The translations under genes were made by a program, and so were the position numbers. DNA of 64,000 bases from UKL13-3 sp040387195 (lineage in GTDB: Bacteria > Bacteroidota > Bacteroidia > UKL13-3): the NCBI GenBank assembly GCA_040387195.1, contig JAZKEF010000001.1:186001-250000 (forward strand). The letters are read 5' to 3'. Positions 1 through 8,225 of the stretch are shown here, piece after piece. The notes under the pieces are model-generated. The model saw only the letters and a list, made by a program, of their open reading frames with translations, did no database searches and was not told the origin of the DNA. Position 1 is the stretch's first letter, and the number at the start of each line of letters is the position of its first letter.

Positions 1-603
1 GGAGACCGTCTGCTTCATATCGATACTATTCCTGTACAATTTTTCGACCAGTTGCAGGTTGCTTTGAAAGCCGTTGCAGGCAAGCAGGCTCAAATAACCT
101 TGCTTCGTGGCAATGATACCTTAAGCATGCCTGTAGAAGTTACCACAGATGGTAAAATAGGCTTCACTCCTATCCCACAGGAACTTGTTTATGATTCGGT
201 TAAATTTGGTTTGGCTGAATCATTCCCTAAGGGCGTTGATAAAGCTTATGAAACCATTTCGGTACAAATAAAAGGCTGGGGCAAAATTTTCAGCGGTGAT
301 ATTCCGGCCAACAAAGCCGTTTCTGGCCCGATCGGGATTGCAAAATTTTATGGCGGAGAATTGATTTGGAGCCGTTTCTGGTTGTTTACCGCCCTCATTT
401 CACTTGGACTTGCCTTCATGAATATATTGCCCATTCCTGCATTAGATGGCGGACATGTAGTTCTATTGCTCATTGAAATGGTTACCGGCCGGCCTATCAG
501 CACCAAAGCCATGGAACGTGTTCAAACCGTTGGTATGGTCATTCTGCTCTCGTTGATGGTGCTCATTTTCGGGAATGATCTCATCGGATTATTCATCAAA
601 TAA
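1..603 (+). CDS. rseP: RseP-type site-2 zinc protease, C-terminal part
   Basis: C-terminal 200 residues of an inner-membrane M50 metalloprotease; the open frame runs from base 1, so the HExxH zinc motif lies outside the window. Visible first is the end of a PDZ domain (GDRLLHID at the very start), then a stretch ending in a conserved GPIGIAKFYG, and near residue 150 the LDGGH motif, whose aspartate is the third zinc ligand in this family. Hydrophobic segments surround LDGGH and the C-terminus. Members cleave membrane-anchored anti-sigma factors and remnant signal peptides. The family assignment is firm; the substrate here is unknown. Confidence 0.93.
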   Translation, partial: GDRLLHIDTIPVQFFDQLQVALKAVAGKQAQITLLRGNDTLSMPVEVTTDGKIGFTPIPQELVYDSVKFGLAESFPKGVDKAYETISVQIKGWGKIFSGDIPANKAVSGPIGIAKFYGGELIWSRFWLFTALISLGLAFMNILPIPALDGGHVVLLLIEMVTGRPISTKAMERVQTVGMVILLSLMVLIFGNDLIGLFIK

Positions 604-677
604 CAAGACCTTTTCTCTTAATACAACTTCGTACTATCACTGGTGAGTTTATGCACCTTTGTGCATGTAAATGTGGA

Positions 678-707
678 TTTCAACTGCAACATAACCAGTT
701 ACATTTG
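678..707 (+). promoter_or_regulatory. Possible Bacteroidota-type promoter
   Basis: TACATTTG at 700-707 fits the TAnnTTTG -7 element, 20 bases before the ATG at 728. A weak TTTC at about 678-681 sits at the -33 position. The -33 match is poor, so this is tentative. Confidence 0.35.
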
Positions 708-727
708 AACATCTGATACAACCCAAG

Positions 728-1501
728 ATGAAAAAACTGCTATTCGCTTTATTGCTGGCATATGGTTTTATGTCCATGGCACAACCTACAACATCCGATA
801 CCGCTAAGGTAATACCTGCCCGTATTCTCATTGTTCCGCATCAAACCATGATGCATTTCAGTGATGCCGATGAAGATATTTCACGTTTCAGTCACAAGGA
901 TGTTAGCCAGGTAAGAAATGCCTTGCGTTTGGATCTGGAATCGAATGTGCACCACCAGTTGCTGGCAAACTTTGATGCAATCAGTTTATTGCGATCCACA
1001 ACCACCAATGGCGAAGAGGACCTTAACAAGATATATGCAGCCACACGTTACACAATCTATTCACGTCAGTTGCAGGAAGAGTATCATGCCGAAAAAAAAT
1101 CACCCATAACGACATCTTTAAAAAACATCAGTTCCACATTTAAACGCAAAAACAAAGAACAAACCTTTTGGGTAAGTGATTCATCAGTAATGCTGGGAGC
1201 AATTGGCAACAGGGAATTGTTTCAATACCTGCACAAAAAATACAATGAAAAATACATCCTGTTCATTACACAGTTTGAGATCAATACCTCTAACAAAAAC
1301 AGCATCGAATGGCTTAAGCAATCGTATACGCGCGAATACACTGTTCACTACAACCTGTTTGATTATACAGGAGCATTGATCCGTGCCGAAATGATTACCA
1401 TAAAAGCGGGAAATGAAAACACTCCCGCAGAAATCAAAAGCAAATACTTAATACTACTCGCGCAACGACTGAAAGAAATTGTGCAGGTAGCCAATAACTA
1501 A
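728..1501 (+). CDS. Secreted protein of unknown function
   Basis: 257 residues beginning with a clear signal peptide (charged MKK, hydrophobic core, cleavage near SMAQ at residues 17-19). No lipobox and no family recognised. The mature part is mixed alpha/beta in character with a central lysine-rich stretch, so a periplasmic or outer-membrane-associated location is likely. Two bases separate its stop from the DUF2027-Smr gene downstream, so the two are probably co-transcribed. The ATG at 728 is chosen because it gives the signal peptide and lies 20 bases after a TAnnTTTG box. Function not inferred. Confidence 0.8.
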   Translation: MKKLLFALLLAYGFMSMAQPTTSDTAKVIPARILIVPHQTMMHFSDADEDISRFSHKDVSQVRNALRLDLESNVHHQLLANFDAISLLRSTTTNGEEDLNKIYAATRYTIYSRQLQEEYHAEKKSPITTSLKNISSTFKRKNKEQTFWVSDSSVMLGAIGNRELFQYLHKKYNEKYILFITQFEINTSNKNSIEWLKQSYTREYTVHYNLFDYTGALIRAEMITIKAGNENTPAEIKSKYLILLAQRLKEIVQVANN

Positions 1502-1503
1502 AC

Positions 1504-2460
1504 ATGAGCACATTAAAACTTGGAGATAAGGTTCGTTTTGTAAACGAAAACATGCAGGGTGTGGTAACCAATATTAACGGAAAAATTATTGGTGTAACCA
1601 TTGAAGATGATTTTGAAATTCCGGTTGCATCCAATGAGGTAGTGAAGATTGAAGAAGTGGTGGCTAAAAAGGATGAGCCTGTCTTTATCACTAAAAAATC
1701 GAATTTTGTAAAAGTACACTCAGGTATTCATATTGCCTTTGAACGCCTAAGCGAAACTGCACTTGAACTTAAATTACACAATTCGGAAAGCGATATCATA
1801 TCTTTCGCTTACTTTCAAAAAAACAACCAAACATTTGAGCTCAGGCAACAAGGAACGATAGCTTTGGAAACCTATATTTCTTTAGGGAAATTCAATCTGG
1901 AACAGTTTAATACCTGGCCCGAAATGGCTTTTCAACTGATGTTTGTGAACGAAAGTGGTAATGATTTCAAGCCCCAACTAATCAAAACAATGAAGATGAA
2001 TGCCAAGGAATTCCACGCCAGTTTCAGGCAATGTTATTTTCTGGGTAAACAAGCATACACCTTCCGTATTGATGAGGCAATTAACAAAACAGATATTCAA
2101 AAATTATTGAATAAGGATTTTAGCGAGCCTACTTCTAAAGCATCCTTTGTAACTGAAGAATCCCTCAACAAAAAACCGCAACCTGTTGTGGATCTCCATA
2201 TTGAAAAACTAACCGATCGTTCAGCAGAATTAAGTGCACAGGATATACTCGACCTCCAAATGAAAGTGTTCTCCAAAAGTCTGGAGATGGCCCATGTGCA
2301 CCAGATGCAGAAGATTGTATTCATTCATGGAATCGGGAATCACTTCCTTAAAAACAAACTCAAAAATTACCTGACCCAGCAAAAAAGCATTGTCAAAAAA
2401 TACCAGGATGCCGATATGGTAAAGTTTGGCGGTGGAGCCACAGAAGTAATTTTGATTTGA
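1504..2460 (+). CDS. DUF2027 and Smr domain protein
   Basis: 318 residues. The N-terminus (MSTLKLGDKVRF..., residues 1-70) is the small beta-barrel typical of DUF2027, followed by a second beta-rich domain. Residues 235-318 form an Smr domain: VDLHIEKL supplies the DLH motif and KIVFIHGIGNHFLKNKL matches the HGxGxGxL-type motif, here HGIGNHFLK. Smr domains bind or nick nucleic acid in MutS2 and related proteins; this domain order is characteristic of Bacteroidota, with no defined role. It starts 2 bases after the upstream secreted-protein gene. Confidence 0.85.
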   Translation: MSTLKLGDKVRFVNENMQGVVTNINGKIIGVTIEDDFEIPVASNEVVKIEEVVAKKDEPVFITKKSNFVKVHSGIHIAFERLSETALELKLHNSESDIISFAYFQKNNQTFELRQQGTIALETYISLGKFNLEQFNTWPEMAFQLMFVNESGNDFKPQLIKTMKMNAKEFHASFRQCYFLGKQAYTFRIDEAINKTDIQKLLNKDFSEPTSKASFVTEESLNKKPQPVVDLHIEKLTDRSAELSAQDILDLQMKVFSKSLEMAHVHQMQKIVFIHGIGNHFLKNKLKNYLTQQKSIVKKYQDADMVKFGGGATEVILI

Positions 2461-2524
2461 GATATATGCAGGACGAATATTGAAATCCTTAATTTCTCAA
2501 TTCTCAATTCTCTAATCTCAACTC

Positions 2525-3226
2525 TTAATTGCCTTTGGGTCCTTTCGGTTGGAGTGGTCTGATCTCGAGGTTTACCGTATGGAAGTTATCCGGCATTTCG
2601 ATGGCCTGGATAATACTTAACGCAACATCTTCAGGCATCAGCATATAATCGTGCGGTTGAATACCCGGACTGTTTCTGAAAAAATCTGTTTTTACCGAAC
2701 CCGGATACAGGCAGGTAACTTTAACACGAAAGTCGCGCACCTCTCTGAACAAAGATTCACTCAACCCTTTCACAGCCCATTTAGAGGCACAATATGCGGC
2801 AACCTGAGCCATTCCTTCCAACGCAGCAGTAGATGCGATGTTAATGATATGTCCGTATTGAGCAGCTTTCATTTTAGGAAGTGCTTCCCTGCAACAATAA
2901 ATGGTTCCGTTTACGTTGGTTTCAAACATTTCCTGTATTTCAGTCAGGGGCATTTCTTCCAATAGTCCAAAATATCCCAATCCTGAATTATTCAATAAAA
3001 TATGGACGGTATCATTCGTTTGGGCGTATACCTTACCGAATGCGTTTTGCACTTCTGCATGGTTGCGCACATCGCAGAAAATAAATGTATAGTTGGGATG
3101 TGTAATCGTGTTGTTTCTGCCTAACCCGAATACCTTAGCTCCTTTGGCCAATAAAGCATTGGCCGTTGCATATCCTATTCCTTTGCTTACTCCGGTGATG
3201 ATGGCTATTTTATTATTGATTTCCAT
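2525..3226 (-). CDS. Short-chain dehydrogenase/reductase
   Basis: 233-residue NAD(P)-dependent oxidoreductase. The nucleotide-binding glycine motif TGVSKGIG is near residue 13, NNSG near residue 83, the catalytic serine in NIASTA near residue 130 and the YxxxK pair in YCASKWA near residue 145. Length is normal for classical SDRs. The substrate cannot be read from sequence. It lies downstream of accC on the same strand but a strong terminator (3251-3285) separates them, and TAGTTTTG at 3238-3231 on the minus strand sits only 4 bases before the ATG. Confidence 0.9.
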   Translation of the reverse strand: MEINNKIAIITGVSKGIGYATANALLAKGAKVFGLGRNNTITHPNYTFIFCDVRNHAEVQNAFGKVYAQTNDTVHILLNNSGLGYFGLLEEMPLTEIQEMFETNVNGTIYCCREALPKMKAAQYGHIINIASTAALEGMAQVAAYCASKWAVKGLSESLFREVRDFRVKVTCLYPGSVKTDFFRNSPGIQPHDYMLMPEDVALSIIQAIEMPDNFHTVNLEIRPLQPKGPKGN

Positions 3227-3250
3227 GGAACAAAACTAATCAATGTTGCA

Positions 3251-3285
3251 TAAAAAAGGCCATCAGTCAACTGACTGATGGCCTA
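3251..3285 (-). terminator. Rho-independent terminator after accC
   Basis: A 12-bp perfect stem (AGGCCATCAGTC at 3257-3268 pairing with 3273-3284) with a 4-base loop, followed on the minus strand by a run of T. It closes the accB-accC operon and separates it from the SDR gene. A-rich sequence on the other side might let it work in both directions. Confidence 0.85.
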
Positions 3286-3304
3286 AAAAATTAAAAAAAA
3301 GAGA

Positions 3305-4651
3305 CTATTTCTTAATCTCAAATGTGTTCATGAATGCGGTGGTGAAGTTTCCTTTTTTGAAATCCTCATTTTGCATCAATTGGATATGCAATGGAATAGT
3401 AGTTTTGATACCCGGGCCTTCGATGATAAATTCACCTAAGGCACGTTCCATTTTAATAATTGCCTCTTCGCGTGTTTGTGCAAACACAATCAGTTTGGCA
3501 ATCATTGAATCATAGTTGGAAGGAATGGTGTAACCTGCATAAATATGCGTATCAACGCGCACCCCATGTCCACCCGGTTTGTGCAAGTATTCAATTTTAC
3601 CCGGAGTAGGGCGGAAATTATTCAATGGATCTTCAGCATTGATACGGCACTCGATAGCATGGCGGAAAGGGAAATAATTCTTCCCACTGATTGGCACACC
3701 TGCTGCAATCAAAATCTGCTCTTTTACGAGGTCATAGTTGATTACTTCTTCTGTTACCGGATGTTCCACCTGAATACGGGTATTCATTTCCATGAAATAG
3801 AAATTGCGGTGTTTATCAACCAAAAATTCAATGGTTCCTAAACCTTCGTAATTGATTGCTTTAGCTCCTTTTACGGCAGCTTCACCCATACGCTCGCGCA
3901 ACTCTTCGGTTACAAATGGTGAGGGAGCTTCCTCTACCAGTTTCTGGTGTCTGCGTTGGATTGAACAATCACGTTCACTCAAGTGGCATACGTTTCCGTA
4001 TTGATCACCTGCAAGCTGTATTTCAATATGGCGCGGCTCTTCAATGTATTTTTCCATGTACATACCATCGTTTCCGAAGGCAGCCAGCGATTCCTGTTTA
4101 GCACTGTCCCAGTTTTTCTCAAACTCGTCATCTTGCCATATAATCCGCATTCCACGTCCACCACCACCGGCAGTTGCTTTAATAATAACAGGGTATCCTA
4201 TTTCTTTCGCCAGTGCACGGCCTTCATCAGCACTTGCAAGCAAACCATCAGATCCGGGAATAACAGGTACACCTGCTTTTTTCATGGTATCCTTTGCATT
4301 TGACTTATCACCCATCTGATTGATCATTTCGGGTGATGCTCCAATAAATTTGATTCCATGATCGCGGCAGATTCCTGAAAACTTGGCGTTCTCGGAAAGG
4401 AAACCATAACCCGGATGAATGGCATCGGCATTGGTTATTTCGGCAGCAGCAATAATGCTGGCCATATTTAAATATGATTGTGGTGAAGGTGCAGGGCCAA
4501 TACACACGGCCTCATCAGCAAAGCGCACATGCAAACTGTCCTTATCGGCTGTAGAGTATACGGCTACCGTTTTAATCCCCATTTCCCGTGCCGTACGTAT
4601 TACACGTAGAGCAATCTCACCACGATTTGCAATCAGTATTTTTTTAAACAT
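3305..4651 (-). CDS. accC: Acetyl-CoA carboxylase biotin carboxylase subunit
   Basis: 448 residues; ATP-dependent carboxylation of the biotin on AccB, the first half of malonyl-CoA synthesis. The start is set at 4651 (MFKKILIANRGEIA), the conserved N-terminus; an upstream in-frame ATG at 4693 would add 14 residues encoded by an intergenic repeat. Visible are the ATP-grasp glycine loop GGGGRGMR, EKYIEEPRHIEIQ, the MNTRIQVEHPVTE active-site segment and the EDPLNNFRPTPG C-terminal domain motif. It lies 92 bases after accB, in the same transcription unit. Confidence 0.97.
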   Translation of the reverse strand: MFKKILIANRGEIALRVIRTAREMGIKTVAVYSTADKDSLHVRFADEAVCIGPAPSPQSYLNMASIIAAAEITNADAIHPGYGFLSENAKFSGICRDHGIKFIGASPEMINQMGDKSNAKDTMKKAGVPVIPGSDGLLASADEGRALAKEIGYPVIIKATAGGGGRGMRIIWQDDEFEKNWDSAKQESLAAFGNDGMYMEKYIEEPRHIEIQLAGDQYGNVCHLSERDCSIQRRHQKLVEEAPSPFVTEELRERMGEAAVKGAKAINYEGLGTIEFLVDKHRNFYFMEMNTRIQVEHPVTEEVINYDLVKEQILIAAGVPISGKNYFPFRHAIECRINAEDPLNNFRPTPGKIEYLHKPGGHGVRVDTHIYAGYTIPSNYDSMIAKLIVFAQTREEAIIKMERALGEFIIEGPGIKTTIPLHIQLMQNEDFKKGNFTTAFMNTFEIKK

Positions 4652-4665
4652 ATATCTATGAATGT

Positions 4666-4726
4666 GTAGATGTGGAAATGTGTAGATATGCAAATGAGAA
4701 TATCATCTTCACATTTGTACATCTAC
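4666..4726. repeat. Imperfect inverted repeat between accB and accC
   Basis: Arms at 4666-4682 and 4710-4726 pair at 15 of 17 positions, so the accB-accC spacer could fold into a hairpin. The arms are built from CACATTTGCACATCTAC-like words that recur loosely near 16990-17095. It may be a dispersed intergenic repeat or may adjust accB:accC stoichiometry; the role is inference. Confidence 0.55.
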
Positions 4727-4743
4727 GAATATGCACATTGTGA

Positions 4744-5208
4744 TTATTTAGGTTCTACCAGGAATAACGGTTGATCATACTCCACCGGTGAAGCATTTTC
4801 TACCAGTATTTTTACGATTGTACCTGAAACTTCTGATTCGATTTCGTTGAACAATTTCATTGCCTCAACGATACACAATACCGATCCTACTTTGATTTCG
4901 TCACCTACGTTTACAAAAGCAGGCTTATCAGGTGTTGAGGATTTGTAAAACGTACCAATCATTGGAGATTTAATGGTAATCAGATTTCCTGTGTTGGCAA
5001 CGGGGGCGGCAGGTGCTACCGGGGCGGCAGGAACATTTACCTGAATAGGTGCTGGTGCCTGTTGAATGGCAGGAGCTGCTTGCACGTATGTGGTCCTCTC
5101 CTCAATTTTTTTGATGGCAATCTTAAAATCACCTTTCTCCACTTCAACTTCCGAAACTTCCGCTTCAGATACCAGTTTAATGAGTTCTTTAATCTCTTTT
5201 AGTTCCAT
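4744..5208 (-). CDS. accB: Biotin carboxyl carrier protein of acetyl-CoA carboxylase
   Basis: 154 residues. The N-terminal helix (MELKEIKELIKLV) precedes an Ala/Pro-rich flexible linker (about residues 45-72), then the biotinyl domain (about 75-154) with the biotin-accepting lysine in VEAMKLFNE. The protein carries carboxybiotin between AccC and the carboxyltransferase. A well-formed promoter precedes it at 5231-5259, so accB-accC can be expressed apart from fabH. The start ATG at 5208 gives the standard N-terminus. Confidence 0.96.
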   Translation of the reverse strand: MELKEIKELIKLVSEAEVSEVEVEKGDFKIAIKKIEERTTYVQAAPAIQQAPAPIQVNVPAAPVAPAAPVANTGNLITIKSPMIGTFYKSSTPDKPAFVNVGDEIKVGSVLCIVEAMKLFNEIESEVSGTIVKILVENASPVEYDQPLFLVEPK

Positions 5209-5230
5209 GACAGGATTAGTTTATTGATAT

Positions 5231-5259
5231 CAAATGTATAGAAAATTTAAAAATCTCAA
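5231..5259 (-). promoter_or_regulatory. Promoter of accB-accC
   Basis: On the minus strand TTG (5259-5257), an 18-base spacer and TACATTTG (5238-5231) match the TTG/N17-23/TAnnTTTG pattern. The -7 element ends 22 bases before the accB ATG. Confidence 0.6.
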
Positions 5260-5304
5260 CGATTCTTATTTATTTTTAATGAGCCTTAAGTAATTGTGAT
5301 ACAA

Positions 5305-6300
5305 CTAGCTGTTGTAAGCCCATTTGAGGTAGATGGCACCCCATGTAAATCCTCCTCCGAAAGCAGACAATATGATATTATCTCCCTTTTTCAATTTCTT
5401 TTCCCATTCCCATAAGCACAGAGGCAGGGTTCCGTTGGTGGTATTACCGAAATGGTCAATATTAACCATTACTTTTTCTTTAGATAACCCCATGCGTTCG
5501 GCTGTTGCGTCAATAATGCGCAAGTTTGCCTGATGTGGTACAAGCCATGCCACATCATCAGCAGTGAGGTTGTTGCGCTCCATTATTTGTGCAGATACGT
5601 CAGCCATGCCACTCACCGCATACTTAAACACGGTTTTACCGTCCTGGTATACGTAATGTTCCTTTGCGTCAATCGTTTCATGTGTTGGTGGTTTAAGTGA
5701 ACCTCCGGCCTTTTGGTGCAGGAAATGGCGACCATATCCGTCAATCTTGAGGATACTATCCATTACTCCGTAACCTTCTTCATTAGGCTCAAGCAATACG
5801 CAGCCCAATCCGTCACCAAAAATAATACAGGTGTTACGATCAGTATAATCAATGATAGACGACATTTTATCACCTCCAATGACCAATACTTTTTTATACT
5901 TACCGCTTTCAACAAACTTAGCACCTGTTTCGAGGGCAAACAAAAAGCCTGAACAAGCTGCGGCAAGATCAAATCCGAATGCATTTTTTGCTCCTATTTT
6001 ATCTGCCAGAATACATGCAGATGAAGGAAAAATAAGATCCGGAGTAACTGTTGCAAAAACAATCAGATCAATATCATTGGCTGTGATGCCACGTTTTTCC
6101 AACAATCCTTTTACAGCCTCTACCGCCATGTCCGAAGTTGCCAGTGCGGGATCTTTAAGAATACGTCTCTCACTGATGCCCGTTCGGGTTAAGATCCACT
6201 CATCAGAGGTATCAACCATCTTTTCCAAATCCTTATTGGTAAGCAAATCAGGCGGAACATAACCGTTCACACATGTTATAGCGGCTGTAATTTTATTCAT
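5305..6300 (-). CDS. fabH: 3-oxoacyl-ACP synthase III
   Basis: 331 residues. FabH condenses acetyl-CoA (or another acyl-CoA) with malonyl-ACP to start fatty-acid synthesis. The catalytic triad is visible: Cys in AAACSGFLF near residue 115, His in VPHQANLRI near 257 and Asn in NTTNGTLPL near 288. Normal length. Its ATG at 6300 shares a base with the plsX stop, so the two are translationally coupled. It belongs to the minus-strand cluster yceD-rpmF-plsX-fabH. Confidence 0.97.
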   Translation of the reverse strand: MNKITAAITCVNGYVPPDLLTNKDLEKMVDTSDEWILTRTGISERRILKDPALATSDMAVEAVKGLLEKRGITANDIDLIVFATVTPDLIFPSSACILADKIGAKNAFGFDLAAACSGFLFALETGAKFVESGKYKKVLVIGGDKMSSIIDYTDRNTCIIFGDGLGCVLLEPNEEGYGVMDSILKIDGYGRHFLHQKAGGSLKPPTHETIDAKEHYVYQDGKTVFKYAVSGMADVSAQIMERNNLTADDVAWLVPHQANLRIIDATAERMGLSKEKVMVNIDHFGNTTNGTLPLCLWEWEKKLKKGDNIILSAFGGGFTWGAIYLKWAYNS

Positions 6301-7259
6301 TATTGAGTTGGTGGAACAAGGTTTTTAAACTCTTCGCGAATGATTTCGCAAAGTTTTGAATTGACTACATCTCTTGCCGAATAAATCATGTTCATAAACG
6401 CTTTTGCATTGGAGATTCCATGACCAATGATAACTGGAGCATTTACACCCAAAATAGGTGTTCCACCATAATTTTCATAGTTCATGCTGTCAAAATACTC
6501 ATCGTTGATACCACGCTTTTTCATAACATAGTATACTGATTCAAAGGTTTTAAGGACAACATTTCCTACAAACCCTTCGCAAACGATTACATCACAACGG
6601 TCAGATAAAAAATCGCGCCCTTCAACGTTTCCGATAAAGTTAAATTGCTCCGACTCCTCCAGTATATGGTGAGCCGAAATCGTTACCAGATTACCCTTTT
6701 CCTTTTCTTCACCGATGCTCAGCAATCCAACGCGCGGGTTTTCAATACCCATCACATTTTTAGCCATCAGGTAACCCAATACGGCAAATTGGTATAATAC
6801 ATCCGGCTTACAGTCGGCATTGGCACCTGCATCCAGCAACAATCCAAACTTACCGTTAGGTTTTGGAATAATGGCCGTAATGCTAGGGCGGATAACTCCT
6901 TCAATAGGTTTTACGGAAAACATGGCTCCAACGAGCATAGCTCCTGTATTTCCGGCACTTACAAAGGCATCAAGTTCCTTTTTTGCAAGCATTCCGAATC
7001 CGATTGAGATACTTGAGTTGCGTTTTTGTGATATCGCTTTGGTAGGATGTTCTCCCATACCAATTACCTCCGTGGTATGAACAAAATCAAAGGCCTCTTC
7101 GGTCAGTCCATGTTCTTTTACAAGAGCCAGTGCCTGATCCTTATCGCCAATAAGAACGATACGTTCGTCCGATTTTAATCCATGGTATGCTTGAACAGCG
7201 CCCGCGACAGCTTCTTTGGGGGCGAAATCGCCACCCATTACATCAAATCCAATTCTCAT
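6300..7259 (-). CDS. plsX: Phosphate acyltransferase PlsX
   Basis: 319 residues. PlsX converts acyl-ACP to acyl-phosphate, the acyl donor for phospholipid synthesis, on the inner face of the membrane. The N-terminus RIGFDVMGGDFAPKEAV is diagnostic; SAGNTGAML, LLDAGANADCKPD and CEGFVGNVVLKTFES are also family signatures. It sits between rpmF and fabH as in many bacteria, overlapping fabH by one base. Confidence 0.97.
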   Translation of the reverse strand: MRIGFDVMGGDFAPKEAVAGAVQAYHGLKSDERIVLIGDKDQALALVKEHGLTEEAFDFVHTTEVIGMGEHPTKAISQKRNSSISIGFGMLAKKELDAFVSAGNTGAMLVGAMFSVKPIEGVIRPSITAIIPKPNGKFGLLLDAGANADCKPDVLYQFAVLGYLMAKNVMGIENPRVGLLSIGEEKEKGNLVTISAHHILEESEQFNFIGNVEGRDFLSDRCDVIVCEGFVGNVVLKTFESVYYVMKKRGINDEYFDSMNYENYGGTPILGVNAPVIIGHGISNAKAFMNMIYSARDVVNSKLCEIIREEFKNLVPPTQ

Positions 7260-7282
7260 TTAATAATTGTTTGGTAAAACAA

Positions 7283-7468
7283 TTATACGTCTTTTTTCAT
7301 ATCAGGAAAAACATGTTTTCCTTTATAGAAACCGTCAGCAGTAACGCGGTGTCTCAAATGTGTTTCACCTGAAGTTACATCTACTGTTAATGAAGGAGTT
7401 GCTCCTTTGTAGTGTGTTCTTCTCTTGTCTCTGCGCGAGTTCGAAATTTTTCGTTTAGGATTAGGCAT
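7283..7468 (-). CDS. rpmF: 50S ribosomal protein L32
   Basis: 61 residues, rich in Lys and Arg, with the conserved N-terminus MPNPKRKISNSRRDKRR and a C-terminal HRVTADGFYKGK segment. The cysteine pairs of zinc-binding L32 forms are absent, so this is the zinc-independent type. The classical yceD-rpmF-plsX order is kept, 23 bases before plsX. Confidence 0.96.
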   Translation of the reverse strand: MPNPKRKISNSRRDKRRTHYKGATPSLTVDVTSGETHLRHRVTADGFYKGKHVFPDMKKDV

Positions 7469-7492
7469 AGTAGTATACTTTACTGTTTGTTA

Positions 7493-8026
7493 TTAATTAT
7501 TAAATATTCCTTTTAGTTTATCCCAGGTTGGGTTCGTTGTATCGTCATCTTGCTCCTCTTCTGCTGCTGCATGCGACAACTCTTCCAGCTTGGCAATCAC
7601 TTCTTTATTACATTTTTTGCTTCCACTCATCTCACAGGTTTTACGTGTAGGAATGGACAACATTACACTTTCATACAGGTATTGTGTCAAATCATATTCA
7701 ATCACTTTCTCCGTGATGTAAATAATCTCATCATCATCGTAGTTTTCCGTTTCGCTTACCTTTATCAACAATTTAAACTCCTCATCCACAGGTAATTCAA
7801 AATCCTCCAGGCACACATCACACTCACAAACCACGCTACCCTTCAGGTGAAACTTTAGTTCATACATGGATTCTACCTTAAATAGCTTGAGTGTAGCCAT
7901 AACATTTGCATGTGTTATGGATGCTCCTTCTATTTTGGCAAAAAATTCGTCATTCAACGGGAATGTATATTCATTCATCCCCATCCGAACTTTATTAAAC
8001 TCCAATATGTAATCTTTCGACTTCAA
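7493..8026 (-). CDS. yceD: YceD family (DUF177) protein
   Basis: About 177 residues. The domain has a CDVCLEDFELP segment near residue 90, the usual conserved Cys-x-x-Cys, and a second pair of cysteines (C-EMSGSKKC). DUF177 proteins are encoded next to rpmF and act in 23S rRNA maturation in some organisms. The start is uncertain: a GTG at 8140 would give 215 residues, but a TTG at 8026 gives the usual N-terminus and length, and a minus-strand promoter-like TACAATTTG lies near 8064, inside the longer version. The ATG at 7984 would truncate the domain. Confidence 0.82.
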   Translation of the reverse strand: MKSKDYILEFNKVRMGMNEYTFPLNDEFFAKIEGASITHANVMATLKLFKVESMYELKFHLKGSVVCECDVCLEDFELPVDEEFKLLIKVSETENYDDDEIIYITEKVIEYDLTQYLYESVMLSIPTRKTCEMSGSKKCNKEVIAKLEELSHAAAEEEQDDDTTNPTWDKLKGIFNN

Positions 8027-8168
8027 AACTTCACAGAAAGCCTGCGAAGATATGCTTTTGTGTCTAAAAAATACAAATTGTAGTAAAAAATAGCCCACAA
8101 AACGCTGCTCAGGGTGTTCAAAACGCTTATGGATTGCCACTTAACGGCTTAAGAAAAAAATTGCACCC

Positions 8169-8205
8169 TTTTGTTTTATTTACCATACAATCTTACTTAA
8201 ATTTG
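8169..8205 (+). promoter_or_regulatory. Promoter of alanine dehydrogenase
   Basis: TTTTG at 8169-8173 and TAAATTTG at 8198-8205 are separated by 24 bases, close to the Bacteroidota consensus. The ATG follows 20 bases after the -7 element. It lies in the divergent spacer with yceD. Confidence 0.5.
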
Positions 8206-8225
8206 GGAGATTAATCGCGTATCGA

